Shown: positions 26,014 through 34,040, counted from the stretch's first letter. The stretch is DNA of 64,000 nt from Neobacillus cucumis (GCF_016908975.1 NZ_JAFBEX010000014.1:1-64000), one strand, 5' to 3'. Numbers and translations are program-made. Notes: generated by a model not told the origin, from the sequence alone.

Positions 26014-26298
26014 ATGGGGATTTGTGAGCTATGCGGTCGGCAAGAGGTGGAGACAACGGTCCATCACCTGCTTCCAAAAGAAATGGGCGGAACATTCGGG
26101 GCAACCGCGAACCTTTGCATCCCCTGTCACAAGCAAATTCACGCCCTCTACACCAATGAAGAAATCGCTGCTAGGCTTACCACTTTAACTGAACTAAGAG
26201 TAGATGCTAAGCTTGCCAGTTTTATTAAATGGATTCGCAAACAGCCTTCCACAAAGATTATGAAAATAAAAAAGTCGAAAGAACGGAGACGAAAATAA
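26014..26298 (+). CDS. Small HNH-type zinc protein
   Basis: A 94-residue protein. CELCGR (C-x2-C) near residue 5 and IPCHKQIH near residue 48 form a zinc site. HHLLPKEMGG supplies the first His pair and NLCIPCHKQIH the Asn and last His of a ββα-metal HNH fold. The C-terminus is basic (KIMKIKKSKERRRK), suiting nucleic acid binding. Small proteins of this type occur as chromosomal genes in many bacilli, with no known role. GGAGGGAAAAAACA precedes the ATG. It stands directly upstream of the bsaA promoter, 70 bp away. Nuclease activity is an inference from the fold only. Confidence 0.78.
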   Translation: MGICELCGRQEVETTVHHLLPKEMGGTFGATANLCIPCHKQIHALYTNEEIAARLTTLTELRVDAKLASFIKWIRKQPSTKIMKIKKSKERRRK

Positions 26299-26331
26299 TT
26301 GATTTACAATATTTAATCGTGTACGATTAAA
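26299..26331 (+). promoter_or_regulatory. OhrR-type operator over the bsaA-ohrR promoter
   Basis: TTTAATCGTGTACGATTAAA (26312-26331) is an inverted repeat with 9-bp arms around GT. It overlaps a candidate promoter TTGATT-17 bp-TACGAT. A further ACGAT half site lies at 26338. Palindromes of this size over the promoter are typical of MarR/OhrR regulators, and an ohrR-like gene is in this operon. Confidence 0.65.
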
Positions 26332-26367
26332 ACGTCTACGATATATATTTTTTCAAGGAGGAATACC

Positions 26368-26847
26368 ATGACAACGGTTTATGATTTTACTGTTAAAATG
26401 CCTAACGGGGATATGAAATCATTGAAGGAATACGAAGGGAAACCATTAGTTATTGTGAATACAGCAAGCAAATGTGGCTTTACCCCGCAATTTAAAGGAC
26501 TTCAGGAATTATATAAAAAATATCAAGATGAAGGACTCGTGGTGCTCGGCTTCCCATGCGACCAGTTTAACAACCAAGAATTTGCTGATATCGATGAAAC
26601 GACTCAATTTTGCCAAGTAAACTATGGGGTAACCTTCCCGATGTTTGCCAAAATTGATGTCAACGGAGAAAACGCCGATCCATTATTTACTTTTTTAAAG
26701 GAACAGCAAAAAGGACTTCTCTTAAAAAATATTAAATGGAATTTCACTAAGTTTCTGGTCGACGCAAATGGTCAGGTTCTGGAACGCTATGCCCCAACTG
26801 TGGACCCTCTTAAAATGGAACAGGATATTAAGAAATTATTTTCATAA
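26368..26847 (+). CDS. bsaA: Glutathione-peroxidase family thiol peroxidase
   Basis: A 159-residue non-selenium GPx-like peroxidase. The peroxidatic Cys36 is in NTASKCGFTPQ, and the catalytic Gln and Trp lie in GFPCDQFNNQE and IKWNFTKFL. The second cysteine in FPCDQF and a third in TQFCQVNYG may act in thioredoxin-dependent recycling. Bacillus does not make glutathione, so thioredoxin or bacillithiol is the likely reductant. AAGGAGGAATACC precedes the ATG. It is followed after nine bases by an OhrR-type regulator and preceded by a palindrome over its promoter. This suggests induction by organic peroxides. Confidence 0.9.
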   Translation: MTTVYDFTVKMPNGDMKSLKEYEGKPLVIVNTASKCGFTPQFKGLQELYKKYQDEGLVVLGFPCDQFNNQEFADIDETTQFCQVNYGVTFPMFAKIDVNGENADPLFTFLKEQQKGLLLKNIKWNFTKFLVDANGQVLERYAPTVDPLKMEQDIKKLFS

Positions 26848-26856
26848 GGTGATCAC

Positions 26857-27291
26857 TTGAAAGACTTCTTTACATTAAAAAATCAATTATGCTTCGCCAT
26901 TTATGAAACAGCCAGTGAATTTACGAAACTGTATACCACCGTTCTTCAGCCATTCGGGTTAACCTATCCGCAGTACTTAGTCCTATTAGCATTATGGGAA
27001 AAGGATGGCGTAACGGTTAAAGAGTTAGGTGATAGATTAAATCTCGGAACCGGAACGTTGACCCCGATGATTGCAAGAATGGAAGGAAACGGTTGGCTCC
27101 ATAAGGAACGTTCCTCGGAGGATGAGAGAAAGGTTTTTATTTTTTTAGAAGAGAAAGCCTATGAACAAAAGCCCTCGATTATCCAGCAAGTCGGTGAGAG
27201 AATCGAAACCTGTAAGATTGAGCTACACGAGTATGAACAGCTCATGGAGCAATTACATCGATTACGTGATAAGCTGCGGAAACCAAATTAG
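26857..27291 (+). CDS. ohrR: OhrR-like MarR-family peroxide sensor
   Basis: A 144-residue winged-helix repressor. The N-terminus LKNQLCFAIYETASEFTKLY has the single reactive Cys (Cys12, equivalent to Cys15 of B. subtilis OhrR). FGLTYPQYLVLLALWEKDGVTVKELGDRLNLGTGTLTPMIARMEGNGWL is the winged-helix core, and SSEDERKVFIFL is the wing. Oxidation of that Cys by organic hydroperoxides releases DNA in characterised OhrR proteins. The start is a TTG with AAGGTGAT upstream. It is the second gene of a bsaA-ohrR operon, unlike the usual ohrA-ohrR pairing. It probably represses its own operon. Confidence 0.88.
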   Translation: MKDFFTLKNQLCFAIYETASEFTKLYTTVLQPFGLTYPQYLVLLALWEKDGVTVKELGDRLNLGTGTLTPMIARMEGNGWLHKERSSEDERKVFIFLEEKAYEQKPSIIQQVGERIETCKIELHEYEQLMEQLHRLRDKLRKPN

Positions 27292-27302
27292 AAGCAGCGA
27301 GC

Positions 27303-27440
27303 TAAGAAAAGCGCAAGCGCCTTGGTCAGCCCCGACAAGCATAAGACGCACCCAAAAAGAAGGCGCTTTTTGCCTTCATTTTGGGAGTGGCTGTAGACCA
27401 TCAAGGGGCTAGGCGCTGGAGCTAGACAATTCTCAAAATC
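27303..27440. repeat. Interspersed GCGCC-type mosaic repeat, copy 5
   Basis: Variant I: AAAAGCGCAAGCGCC, GTCAGCCCCGACAAGCATAAG, a GAAGGCGCTTTTTGCCTTC hairpin, and GGGGCTAGGCGCTGGAGCTAGAC. It lies directly behind ohrR and may end its transcript. The rest of the 294-bp gap holds only the sigma-K-like site below. Confidence 0.88.
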
Positions 27441-27525
27441 GAAATTTATGCTTTCTTATCATTTGAAACAAGACTTTGAACCCTTGATTAAACCTCTCTC
27501 GCCCATTCACTGGACATCTATCATG

Positions 27526-27534
27526 CATACATTA
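27526..27534 (+). promoter_or_regulatory. Possible sigma-K -10 element before Gly/Tyr/His-rich gene
   Basis: CATACATTA fits CATANNNTA, with an AC 15 bp upstream, 52 bp before the start of a coat-like protein. This is a short motif and should be taken as a hint only. Confidence 0.35.
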
Positions 27535-27585
27535 GTGGTGTAAGAAGCGATTCTTGCCCTACCTTAAAAATAGAAGAGGAGATAT

Positions 27586-27828
27586 ATGCGCATGTTTGGA
27601 GGATACGGCGGATATCATGATGGATATCATGGTGGATATCACGGCGGATTTTATGGTGGCTACCCTGGAGGATATTATCACCATCATCATGGATATTGGG
27701 GTTACCCTGGATACGGATATGGAGGCTTCGGTTCACCATTTGTTGGCGGTTACCCCGACGGGCTAACGGCAGGAGCTTTAACAGGGTGCTGTCCTTCCCC
27801 ATATTATGGCGGCTACCCTCACTATTAA
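27586..27828 (+). CDS. Gly/Tyr/His-rich small protein, possibly spore coat
   Basis: An 80-residue protein made mainly of G, Y, H and P, with GGYHDGYHGGYHGGFYGGYPGG-like tandem segments up to residue 30 and HHHHGYWGYPGYGYGG after it. The C-terminus differs: LTAGALTGCCPSPYYGGYPHY, with a Cys pair. There is no signal peptide. This composition is typical of coat and crust proteins of Bacillus spores, whose tyrosines and cysteines become cross-linked. GAGGAG lies four bases before the ATG; a second in-frame ATG follows two codons later. A sigma-K-like -10 upstream fits. I do not recognise a named orthologue. Confidence 0.65.
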   Translation: MRMFGGYGGYHDGYHGGYHGGFYGGYPGGYYHHHHGYWGYPGYGYGGFGSPFVGGYPDGLTAGALTGCCPSPYYGGYPHY

Positions 27829-27831
27829 AAG

Positions 27832-28090
27832 AAAAGCGCAAGGCGCTCAGCTTTCGGCGACAAGCACAAGACGAGCCGGCCGAAAGGTTGTTCTTTAACC
27901 TTTTGGACGGATTGATCTAAATGTGGAGGCGACTGTTCTGGGACTCTAGGCTAAGACGAACCCTGTAAGAAGGCGTTCTTTGCCTTCTTCAGGGGATGGC
28001 TTATGCCTTGAGTCCCAAGGAGCCGCAACTGGATAAGCTTGTGATGTGACCTCGAGCCGATGGCGCCTAGAGCTGGACCATTCTCAAAGT
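27832..28090. repeat. Nested GCGCC-type mosaic repeat, copy 6
   Basis: A variant II copy split by about 120 bp of other repeat sequence: CTAAATGTGGAGGCGACTG, GGGACTCTAGGCTAAGACG, a GAAGGCGTTCTTTGCCTTC hairpin, and CTTGAGTCCCAAGGAGCCGCAACTGGA. The same insert occurs in the copy at 37067, so the compound form has spread or been copied as a unit. Confidence 0.85.
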
Positions 28091-28114
28091 TGGAATTCAT
28101 ACTTTCTAATACTA

Positions 28115-28158
28115 AAAAAAGGCCGGCTAGCACATCCCATTGCGAGCCGACCTTTTTT
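28115..28158. terminator. Terminator between repeat and spo0E-like gene
   Basis: AAAAAAAGGCCGGCT pairs with AGCCGACCTTTTTT with one mismatch. It can end the minus-strand spo0E-like gene. Confidence 0.75.
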
Positions 28159-28233
28159 ACTTGTACCGAATTTTACGATTAAACGTTATATATCATCTAT
28201 GTTGTTGGGAAAATATTATTTTTTCTGTTCACA

Positions 28234-28398
28234 TCATGCTGTTAATTCTTCTATTAAGCCCATTTGCAGGTTGATTAATCTATCAAGTCTTTCACTCAAT
28301 TTTACCGTCTCAGCAGAGGTAAAACCTTTTGAAAGCCCTACAGTTATCATTTTTAATCGTAGATTTTCAATTTGCATAAATAAATCTTCATTTGTCAT
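28234..28398 (-). CDS. Spo0E-like aspartyl-phosphatase peptide
   Basis: A 54-residue protein too short for usual gene calls. It starts MTNEDLFMQIENLRLKMI and has LSERLDRLINLQMG, matching the Spo0E signature S-x-x-L-D-x-x-I in the second helix of the two-helix hairpin. Spo0E-type phosphatases remove phosphate from Spo0A~P and so delay sporulation. In Spo0E the Asp of this motif is part of the active core; here it is Asp39. AAGGGG precedes the ATG. It is a single gene with a terminator downstream. Family assignment rests on motif, length and helical pattern. Confidence 0.75.
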   Translation of the reverse strand: MTNEDLFMQIENLRLKMITVGLSKGFTSAETVKLSERLDRLINLQMGLIEELTA

Positions 28399-28521
28399 GT
28401 GCGATAACCCCTTATATTAAAACTCCCTGTGTAAATAAGTTTACTAGTTGAAAGCGAATACAAGAAACTAGTTTCTATCATCAAATATCGACACTGTTCA
28501 TATTAAATATGTTGATATTTG

Positions 28522-28546
28522 AAAAATGGTGCCTGACACCATTTTT
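28522..28546. repeat. Short palindromic element GGTGCCTGACACC, copy 2
   Basis: AAAAATGGTG and CACCATTTTT pair around CCTGA. The T-run in the arm means it could also act as a terminator. It lies between the divergent spo0E-like gene and a 48-residue frame. Confidence 0.75.
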
Positions 28547-28651
28547 CACTATAGGACTATGTTAATAGTTTTATTAGATTTTCGTCATATTTTAGCAAAT
28601 GATGGAATATAGTTACTATCACTCGAGAATTGAGAAAAGGGTGGTATGGGG

Positions 28652-28798
28652 ATGAGTCAAGAAACTGTCGTTTATAATGGTAAGCTTTATTTTGTTATTT
28701 ATAAATATCTTTCTGGTTATTGGGAAATCCGGCAGAAGGACAGTCAATTTAATGTACAGTTGGTGCATGAATCTGAGGTTCAACTGATTGATGCCTAG
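28652..28798 (+). CDS. Small hypothetical protein
   Basis: A 48-residue frame, MSQETVVYNGKLYF onward, ending LVHESEVQLIDA. AAAGGGTGG lies upstream, and a second in-frame ATG sits two codons before the one chosen. It is rich in aromatic residues and predicted β-strand, with no membrane segment or cysteine. I recognise no family. Good ribosome binding site and coding-like composition favour a real gene, but short length keeps confidence low. Confidence 0.45.
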   Translation: MSQETVVYNGKLYFVIYKYLSGYWEIRQKDSQFNVQLVHESEVQLIDA

Positions 28799-28956
28799 TG
28801 CTAGTTGCCATATTGGCTAACGATCTCTTCTATGGGTCGCTCGCACACATGTAATTGTACGAAAACTTTCAAGTTTTCAGCCCTGTTTCCATCTTTATAC
28901 ACTTTATAATCGTGTTAGGAAGTGTTTTGTCTAACTTTGGTTATGGAGGATTATAT

Positions 28957-29253
28957 ATGAAGAAATGGGCAGTTGCAGGGCTATCGCTTTTATTGTTAGC
29001 GGGCTGTTCATCTAATACAGCTGACAAGAAGGAAGCTTTGGATGGAGAGACGCTTTATGGAAATAAGTGTTCAGCCTGTCATGGAGGTAATTTAAAAGGT
29101 GCGGTTGGACCATCTCTTTTAAATATCAGCAGTAAATACTCAGAAGATAAGTTATTTAAGGTGATTTCGGAAGGTACTGATAAGATGCCAGGACATCTTT
29201 TATCAGCCGCGGAATCGCGAGTGGTTGCCAAATGGCTGTTAGAGAAAAAATAA
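28957..29253 (+). CDS. cccB: Cytochrome c551-type lipoprotein
   Basis: A 98-residue membrane-anchored cytochrome c. The N-terminus is a lipoprotein signal with lipobox LLAGC (Cys17). The haem site is C38SACH42 and the likely sixth ligand is the Met in TDKMPGH (about residue 75). It carries electrons on the outer face of the membrane, probably to a terminal oxidase, as B. subtilis CccB does. The frame is open far upstream, but GGAGG seven bases before the ATG at 28957 and the lipoprotein signal decide the start. It is a single gene with a terminator; no oxidase genes lie nearby. Confidence 0.9.
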   Translation: MKKWAVAGLSLLLLAGCSSNTADKKEALDGETLYGNKCSACHGGNLKGAVGPSLLNISSKYSEDKLFKVISEGTDKMPGHLLSAAESRVVAKWLLEKK

Positions 29254-29258
29254 GGATG

Positions 29259-29298
29259 ATGGCTTGGAACAGCTCCAAGCCATTTTCTATTGTTTTTA
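29259..29298. terminator. Terminator between cccB and convergent transporter
   Basis: ATGGCTTGGA pairs with TCCAAGCCAT around ACAGC, then TTTTCTATTGTTTTT. Confidence 0.9.
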
Positions 29299-30627
29299 TC
29301 CGATAAAAGAAATAATGGCGATTCCAATCAGCGCTAGGATGGATAAATACAGTCCATTGGCACGAAGACCCGTTTGAACTCCAGATAGGCCGGCAAAACG
29401 GCTTACCATCAAATTCAAACCGGAGAAAGGACTGAGAGCAGTGGAAATCGACCAAGTAAGCAGGAGCAGTAATCCTAAACTAACATTGCTCACCCCTAAC
29501 TCCGCAGGATTTAATTGCATGGCCAATGCCCCAACAGCCGCAATTTGATGGATTCCTATATAGGTGACACATAAAACAAGCATCATCACCGCAAGGGCGA
29601 ACAGGATAAAGGATTGGTGCGCCAGCAGGCTAAGGAACCTGCTCACTCCATTAGCAGCGCTAGTCCCCTTCATCGCAAAGGCCAACATGCCTGCGCTCAT
29701 AAACAGCATAATTTCATTGTTCAGCATTGGAACGGTTCGATCGCGGAAGTCCATTAATGGAGAAACCATCCGCTTCCAATCATTTGTCACAGTCCCGTAC
29801 AAGGCAGGAACAAGAATAGACATCAAACAAACAATCACAATCATCGACCAATGGGTATAATTCTCCACCACTAAACAGGACCCCATTAGCAGGAAAACAA
29901 ATAAGACCAGCTTCATTAGCTGCTTTTGATGCTGTTTTTCAAGTGGAGCGGCCGGTGTTAATGGCTCTATCAACGGATGGCGTTTTTCCCAAAGAGCAAA
30001 CAACAGGTTCCCAACTACTAATGATAATAATGACAAACCCATTCCGAACAAAATATACTTTTTAAAAGAGATATTTAAGTAGTGCAGCACGAGTGAAACA
30101 GACGCAAAATACGGTGACCAAAGAATCGCTGTGGAAAACCCGACTAGGTAACTTTTGGCCGACATGGCCGAAGGCAGCTTAATTTCTTCCAAAAACTCAT
30201 TTAAGATTCGAACCGAACCCAAATTTAAGACCGGGGCTAATAAAAACAGCGTTCCCGTAATGCCAGCGTATAATTTTTTCGGCTGGTGCTTTAGATTTCG
30301 CAATAGGACCTCAATAGCGTGAAAGAAGCCGCTGAGCCGTAAAGGGATCGATAGAAGCGGTGCGAGTGCCAACAAGCAAATCAATGGCAGAATTAAGAAA
30401 ATGCCATCACTAATCCCTTGGACCCCCGTTCCCTTTTGCCATTCGATGATAATGCCAGCCGTCATCATGATGATGCCGAGCCAGCGTGGAAATCGATTAG
30501 CTTTAAAGGCACTGCCTAAGAAAGCCACTAACGACAAGCCGACAACAATGAATTCAAGCCACTTAACCTCTACAAAATATTGGACTAAAAATAAAGCACA
30601 CATTCCCAAAATTAGATAACTTCGCAT
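29296..30627 (-). CDS. Predicted multi-pass permease, substrate unknown
   Basis: A 443-residue integral membrane protein with about twelve hydrophobic segments and no large soluble part. Two related halves seem likely: LLAPVLNLGSVRILNEFLEEIKLPSAMSAKSYLVGFSTAILWSPY in the first and GMLAFAMKGTSAANGVSRFLSLL with LTWSISTALSPFSGLNLMVSRFAG in the second. The last resembles re-entrant loops of ion-transporter superfamily permeases (dicarboxylate or anion carriers), but I cannot place it in a named family. The start is an ATG after GGGGAGAGAAAAGCAACT. It is a single gene, convergent with cccB. Confidence 0.7.
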   Translation of the reverse strand: MRSYLILGMCALFLVQYFVEVKWLEFIVVGLSLVAFLGSAFKANRFPRWLGIIMMTAGIIIEWQKGTGVQGISDGIFLILPLICLLALAPLLSIPLRLSGFFHAIEVLLRNLKHQPKKLYAGITGTLFLLAPVLNLGSVRILNEFLEEIKLPSAMSAKSYLVGFSTAILWSPYFASVSLVLHYLNISFKKYILFGMGLSLLSLVVGNLLFALWEKRHPLIEPLTPAAPLEKQHQKQLMKLVLFVFLLMGSCLVVENYTHWSMIVIVCLMSILVPALYGTVTNDWKRMVSPLMDFRDRTVPMLNNEIMLFMSAGMLAFAMKGTSAANGVSRFLSLLAHQSFILFALAVMMLVLCVTYIGIHQIAAVGALAMQLNPAELGVSNVSLGLLLLLTWSISTALSPFSGLNLMVSRFAGLSGVQTGLRANGLYLSILALIGIAIISFIG

Positions 30628-30738
30628 AGTTGCTTTTCTCTCCCCGCCTTGATTGCCTAGATAGATTCATAGTCAAGGTTTATCGTAATCCCATAATATA
30701 GGGAATACAAGATTTTTTTCAAAAAAGTGGAAGCATAT

Positions 30739-32496
30739 TTATTGTAAAACAAAGCTCTGCCTTGAAAAATGCTCGACCAAATCGTTGGAAATGGGTTTAC
30801 TAAAATAATAACCTTGCATTTTATCGCATCCGATACTAGATAAATAATGATATTGTTCACGTTCCTCGACCCCTTCTGCGACCACATTCATGCCAAGGTT
30901 CTTCCCCATCGCCACCAGCGAGCGGCAAACTGATTTTTGATTAGCATTGTGGGTAAGGTTCTGGATAAACGACTTATCAATCTTGATCGTATTAAACGGA
31001 TACTGAACCAGATAACTGATTGACGAATAACCGATGCCAAAATCATCTAAGATAATATCAACTCCATATTCCTGCAACTCTCTCATCGTTGATAAGGTTT
31101 TCTCCACATTCGTCATCGCGGTGCGTTCAGTGATTTCTATTTTTAGAAAATCAGCAGGCAGGCTGTACTGATTTAATGCCCGTTTAATTGTCTCAATAAA
31201 ATGATCTTGATGGATTTGCCTTGCAGGTACATTGATTGAAATATAAAACGGCGGCAACCCCTGCTCCATCCAGCACTGACGCTGCCTACAGACGGTAAAT
31301 AACACCCAATCGCTCAAGTTTAAAATCAGTTCCGACTCCTCCGCAATTTGAATAAATTCCCCTGGTGAAATATGCCCCAACATGGGGTGCTTCCAGCGAA
31401 GCAGTGCCTCCAAACCAATAATCTGCTGTGTTTGGACATCGATAATCGGCTGATATTCCAGATACAATTCTTGATTTTCAATCGCTCTGTGAAGATATTG
31501 TTCCAATAGCATCTTTCGCGATAGGCTTTTCGACATGCCATTTTGATATTGCTGAATCCCTGATTTCGTTTCTTTTGCGAGATACATCGCCTGATCCGCC
31601 CTCATCATGAGAACATCTGCTTCATGGCCATGGTCTGGAAAAATACTGGTCCCAATGCTGACGCTGAGCCGGTATTCACGATTAAGTATTTTAATCGGCT
31701 TCGCCATGACCCGATTCACTTGGACCGTGATACCCTCAATCGCATGAATATGGGGTAAATTTTTTAATAAAACAACGAACTCGTCTCCGCCCTGGCGCGA
31801 GATTACCGCATCGGAGTGTAAATTTTCTTTTAACCTTCTGGCCATCATTTGGATAAATTTATCACCCATCTTGTGGCCTAGTTAATCATTAATATCTTTA
31901 AAACGGTCGATATCAATAAATAAAATTCCCACAAAACGCTTGTGTTTCGCCGCCTCAATCAGTGCATTTTGGAGTTCCTTTTCTAATTTCCGCCGGTTCG
32001 GTAATCCTGTTAAGGCGTCGTGAAAGGACAGGTAGTTGAGTTCTTCTTCGGTCTTTTTTCGGTGGTCAATATCCATGACAACACGGTCATAGCGTACCGA
32101 AACATAGGCTTTAGCAGTTCTCTCGTAAACGGCAGTGACATAATCCGAAACCCATTTGCAGTCTCCATACGGTGTACGAATTCGGTACTCCAGCTTGGCT
32201 GATTGACCATATTGGATGGAAAGCAGCTGCTCTAGGACGTTTTCTTTATCATTTGGATGCAGGATATCCTCCCACAAGGATGCATTCTTCATAAACTCAT
32301 CGTGATCATACCCCAAAATGGTTTTACAGGATGAGGAGATCTGCAGTGTTCTCCTTGTACTGGCATCTACGGACCATAAACATATATTCATTTTATTAAA
32401 TAGCTGTTCCCAATGAGCGGAGATACATGGCGGCTGAAAAGACGGGGCGGAATTCATATACGGATTTAAATCGGAGTTTTTGCCTTGATCTTTCAT
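30739..32496 (-). pseudogene. PAS-GGDEF-EAL gene interrupted by one in-frame stop
   Basis: Together the two pieces code for a protein of about 585 residues. The 5' piece (32496-31882, 204 residues) holds a PAS domain and the first part of GGDEF: NYLSFHDALTGLPNRRKLEKEL and FIDIDRFKDIND. A TAA at 31884-31882 follows. In the same frame, LGHKMGDKFIQMM continues directly, then SRQGGDEFVVLL and a full EAL domain (EALLRW, LEITER-like KIEITERTAM, DDFGIGYSS, KIDKSFI, AEGVE). No bases are lost, so a single substitution turned one codon into TAA. The ATG at 31869 lacks a good ribosome binding site. It could be a recent pseudogene, a sequencing error, or low-level readthrough. RBS GAAGGGAG precedes the first ATG. 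Confidence 0.88.
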
Positions 32497-32633
32497 AGAG
32501 GGCTCCCTTCAGCAGAGGATAAACTGACGATATTATCATAGCAAAATATGGGAATGGATTCAGTTTCAAAAGTCACAGCAAGAGTCTTTTTTTGATAGAA
32601 TCATGGTCCTTTTTGAAATAGATTTGCATGATG

Positions 32634-32670
32634 TTCTATTGGACAAAAACCATTATATTGTCCAATAGAA
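32634..32670. other. Perfect 12-bp-arm inverted repeat after dinB-like gene
   Basis: TTCTATTGGACA and TGTCCAATAGAA flank a 13-nt loop, 10 bp past the stop of the DinB gene. There is no T-run, so it is not a classical terminator. It may protect the 3' end of the transcript or bind a protein. Confidence 0.6.
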
Positions 32671-32680
32671 GTCTCACTTC

Positions 32681-33130
32681 TTATCTGACAAACGTAATAA
32701 AATCAACATTTACAGGCTCATGACCAACTTGGCGCAGCAGCCGGTTAATCTGACCTCGATGATACTGTCCATGAAGTGCCACATGCGTGAGAATATCCCT
32801 GACGGAAGTGGAAAACTCTTGGCCAGTACTATTTTTATAGACGATTCGTTCCTCCAAATCCTCCTTAGACACCCCTGCAAAAAGTCTGGCAACATGTTGT
32901 TTATTTTTTTCAACAAGCTTCGAGCACTCTTCTATCGTAAGTTCTGTCCAGATGGCTAGTGGATTACTGTCTTGTCCTTTGATCCGCTGAAACCAAACCT
33001 CTTCCGCAAGCAAGATGTGGGAGAATTGTAGCTTGGCCTGATTTGCCTGGTCTTCTTTCGATTTCAAAGCTTCTAAAATACGTTGATTCGCCCAATCCAA
33101 ATGGTGAAACATCTTCATAATGGTTTCCAA
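32681..33130 (-). CDS. DinB-family protein
   Basis: A 149-residue DinB/YfiT-type four-helix protein. The metal-binding histidines are in FSHILLAEEVWF (about residue 40) and LTHVALHGQYHRGQINRLL (H-x3-H type, about residues 115-127). WANQRILEAL near the start and the GQYHRGQ stretch are family hallmarks. Members are thiol-linked transferases or have no known role; despite the name a DNA-damage role is not shown for most. The start is a TTG eight bases after AGGAGGGGG. It is a single gene. Confidence 0.88.
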   Translation of the reverse strand: METIMKMFHHLDWANQRILEALKSKEDQANQAKLQFSHILLAEEVWFQRIKGQDSNPLAIWTELTIEECSKLVEKNKQHVARLFAGVSKEDLEERIVYKNSTGQEFSTSVRDILTHVALHGQYHRGQINRLLRQVGHEPVNVDFITFVR

Positions 33131-33212
33131 TTCCGCACCCCCTCCTAGCCATTATACAGACCATAGCTTAGTTCATTCCATCTTTAATTGAAAATTTTAC
33201 CAATTGAATTTA

Positions 33213-33320
33213 GAATTCTTCAAGATTAGGACGGAATTCTACAAAAAGAGAAGCGAATTCTACACAACTAGCAGGCATTTCTACAAGAGCCTAATAGAAT
33301 TATACAAAACCAGGAATAAT
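33213..33320. repeat. 21-bp short array (GAATTCTAC motif)
   Basis: GAATTCTT, GAATTCTAC, GAATTCTAC, CATTTCTAC and GAATTATAC start at 33213, 33234, 33255, 33276 and 33297: exactly 21 bp each time. It lies in the 421-bp gap between the divergent dinB-like gene and the sigma factor. The rest of that gap is AT-rich with no recognised site. Confidence 0.75.
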
Positions 33321-33551
33321 TTGGTGATATCAATAAAACTCTGCAGCTCCAAACAACAAATCCTGCAAAATTTCGTTCATCTTTCAATAATCCCCTCCAA
33401 TTTTTTTATTTTAAAAGAAAAATCATCCTTTTCAACTCTTTTTCCCCGTCAAATTCAAAAAAGTGCAATTCGCTGTAATTCGCGTTTCTCGTTATGGTAG
33501 AGCTACCTAGGAAAAATTAGAGACGCGCGCGGGTCCCGAAAGGATCTAGCA

Positions 33552-34040
33552 ATGGTTAGCTTTGAGGAGTTAGTCGTCCAATATACACCTATGATTCACC
33601 GAATCTTGAAATCTTTATCAATTTACCGCAATCGGGAAGAATTCTATCAAACAGCGTTAATTGGGCTTTGGGAAGCACAAAAGGGATTTGATGCGGGAAA
33701 AGGAACCTTCACCAATTATGCCTATAGCTATATTAAGGGGAAGCTATTACTAGAGTTGACCAGGTGCAGCCGGTATGAGGCTGGCAATGTGTATCCGAAA
33801 GAGGAATATTGGGGGTTGATCGAAGGAAGCTGCTCGCCTCTCCCGCTGGGGATGGAGCAAGTGCTAGCGTATTGTCATGGTTTAACGGAAAAAGAAAAAA
33901 AGTGGGTAACCTCGACTTTCTTAGAGGATTTATCCATAAAGGAGATTGCCTTACGTGAAAAAGTATCCATTTCTGCCGTAAAGCAGTGGAAAGGGAGTGC
34001 GCTTAAAAAATTACGAGCTGGACTTGAGCTTAAGCCATGA
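33552..34040 (+). CDS. Small sigma-70-family RNA polymerase sigma factor
   Basis: A 162-residue sigma factor with region 2 at about residues 5-70 (FEELVVQYTPMIHRILKSL, EEFYQTALIGLWEAQKGFD, FTNYAYSYIKGKLL) and region 4 at about 105-155 (LTEKEKKWVTSTFLEDLSIKEIALREKVSISAVKQWKGSALKKLR). It has no region 3 and no fused anti-sigma domain. It is closer to the SigH/SigO-like short sigma factors than to classical ECF types. GAAAGGATCTAGCA precedes the ATG. Within 4 kb downstream lie a secreted C39 protein and the DUF1659/DUF2922/YvrJ genes; YvrJ is named from a gene near sigO (yvrI) in B. subtilis. It may direct that set, but no shared promoter was proven. Confidence 0.85.
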   Translation: MVSFEELVVQYTPMIHRILKSLSIYRNREEFYQTALIGLWEAQKGFDAGKGTFTNYAYSYIKGKLLLELTRCSRYEAGNVYPKEEYWGLIEGSCSPLPLGMEQVLAYCHGLTEKEKKWVTSTFLEDLSIKEIALREKVSISAVKQWKGSALKKLRAGLELKP

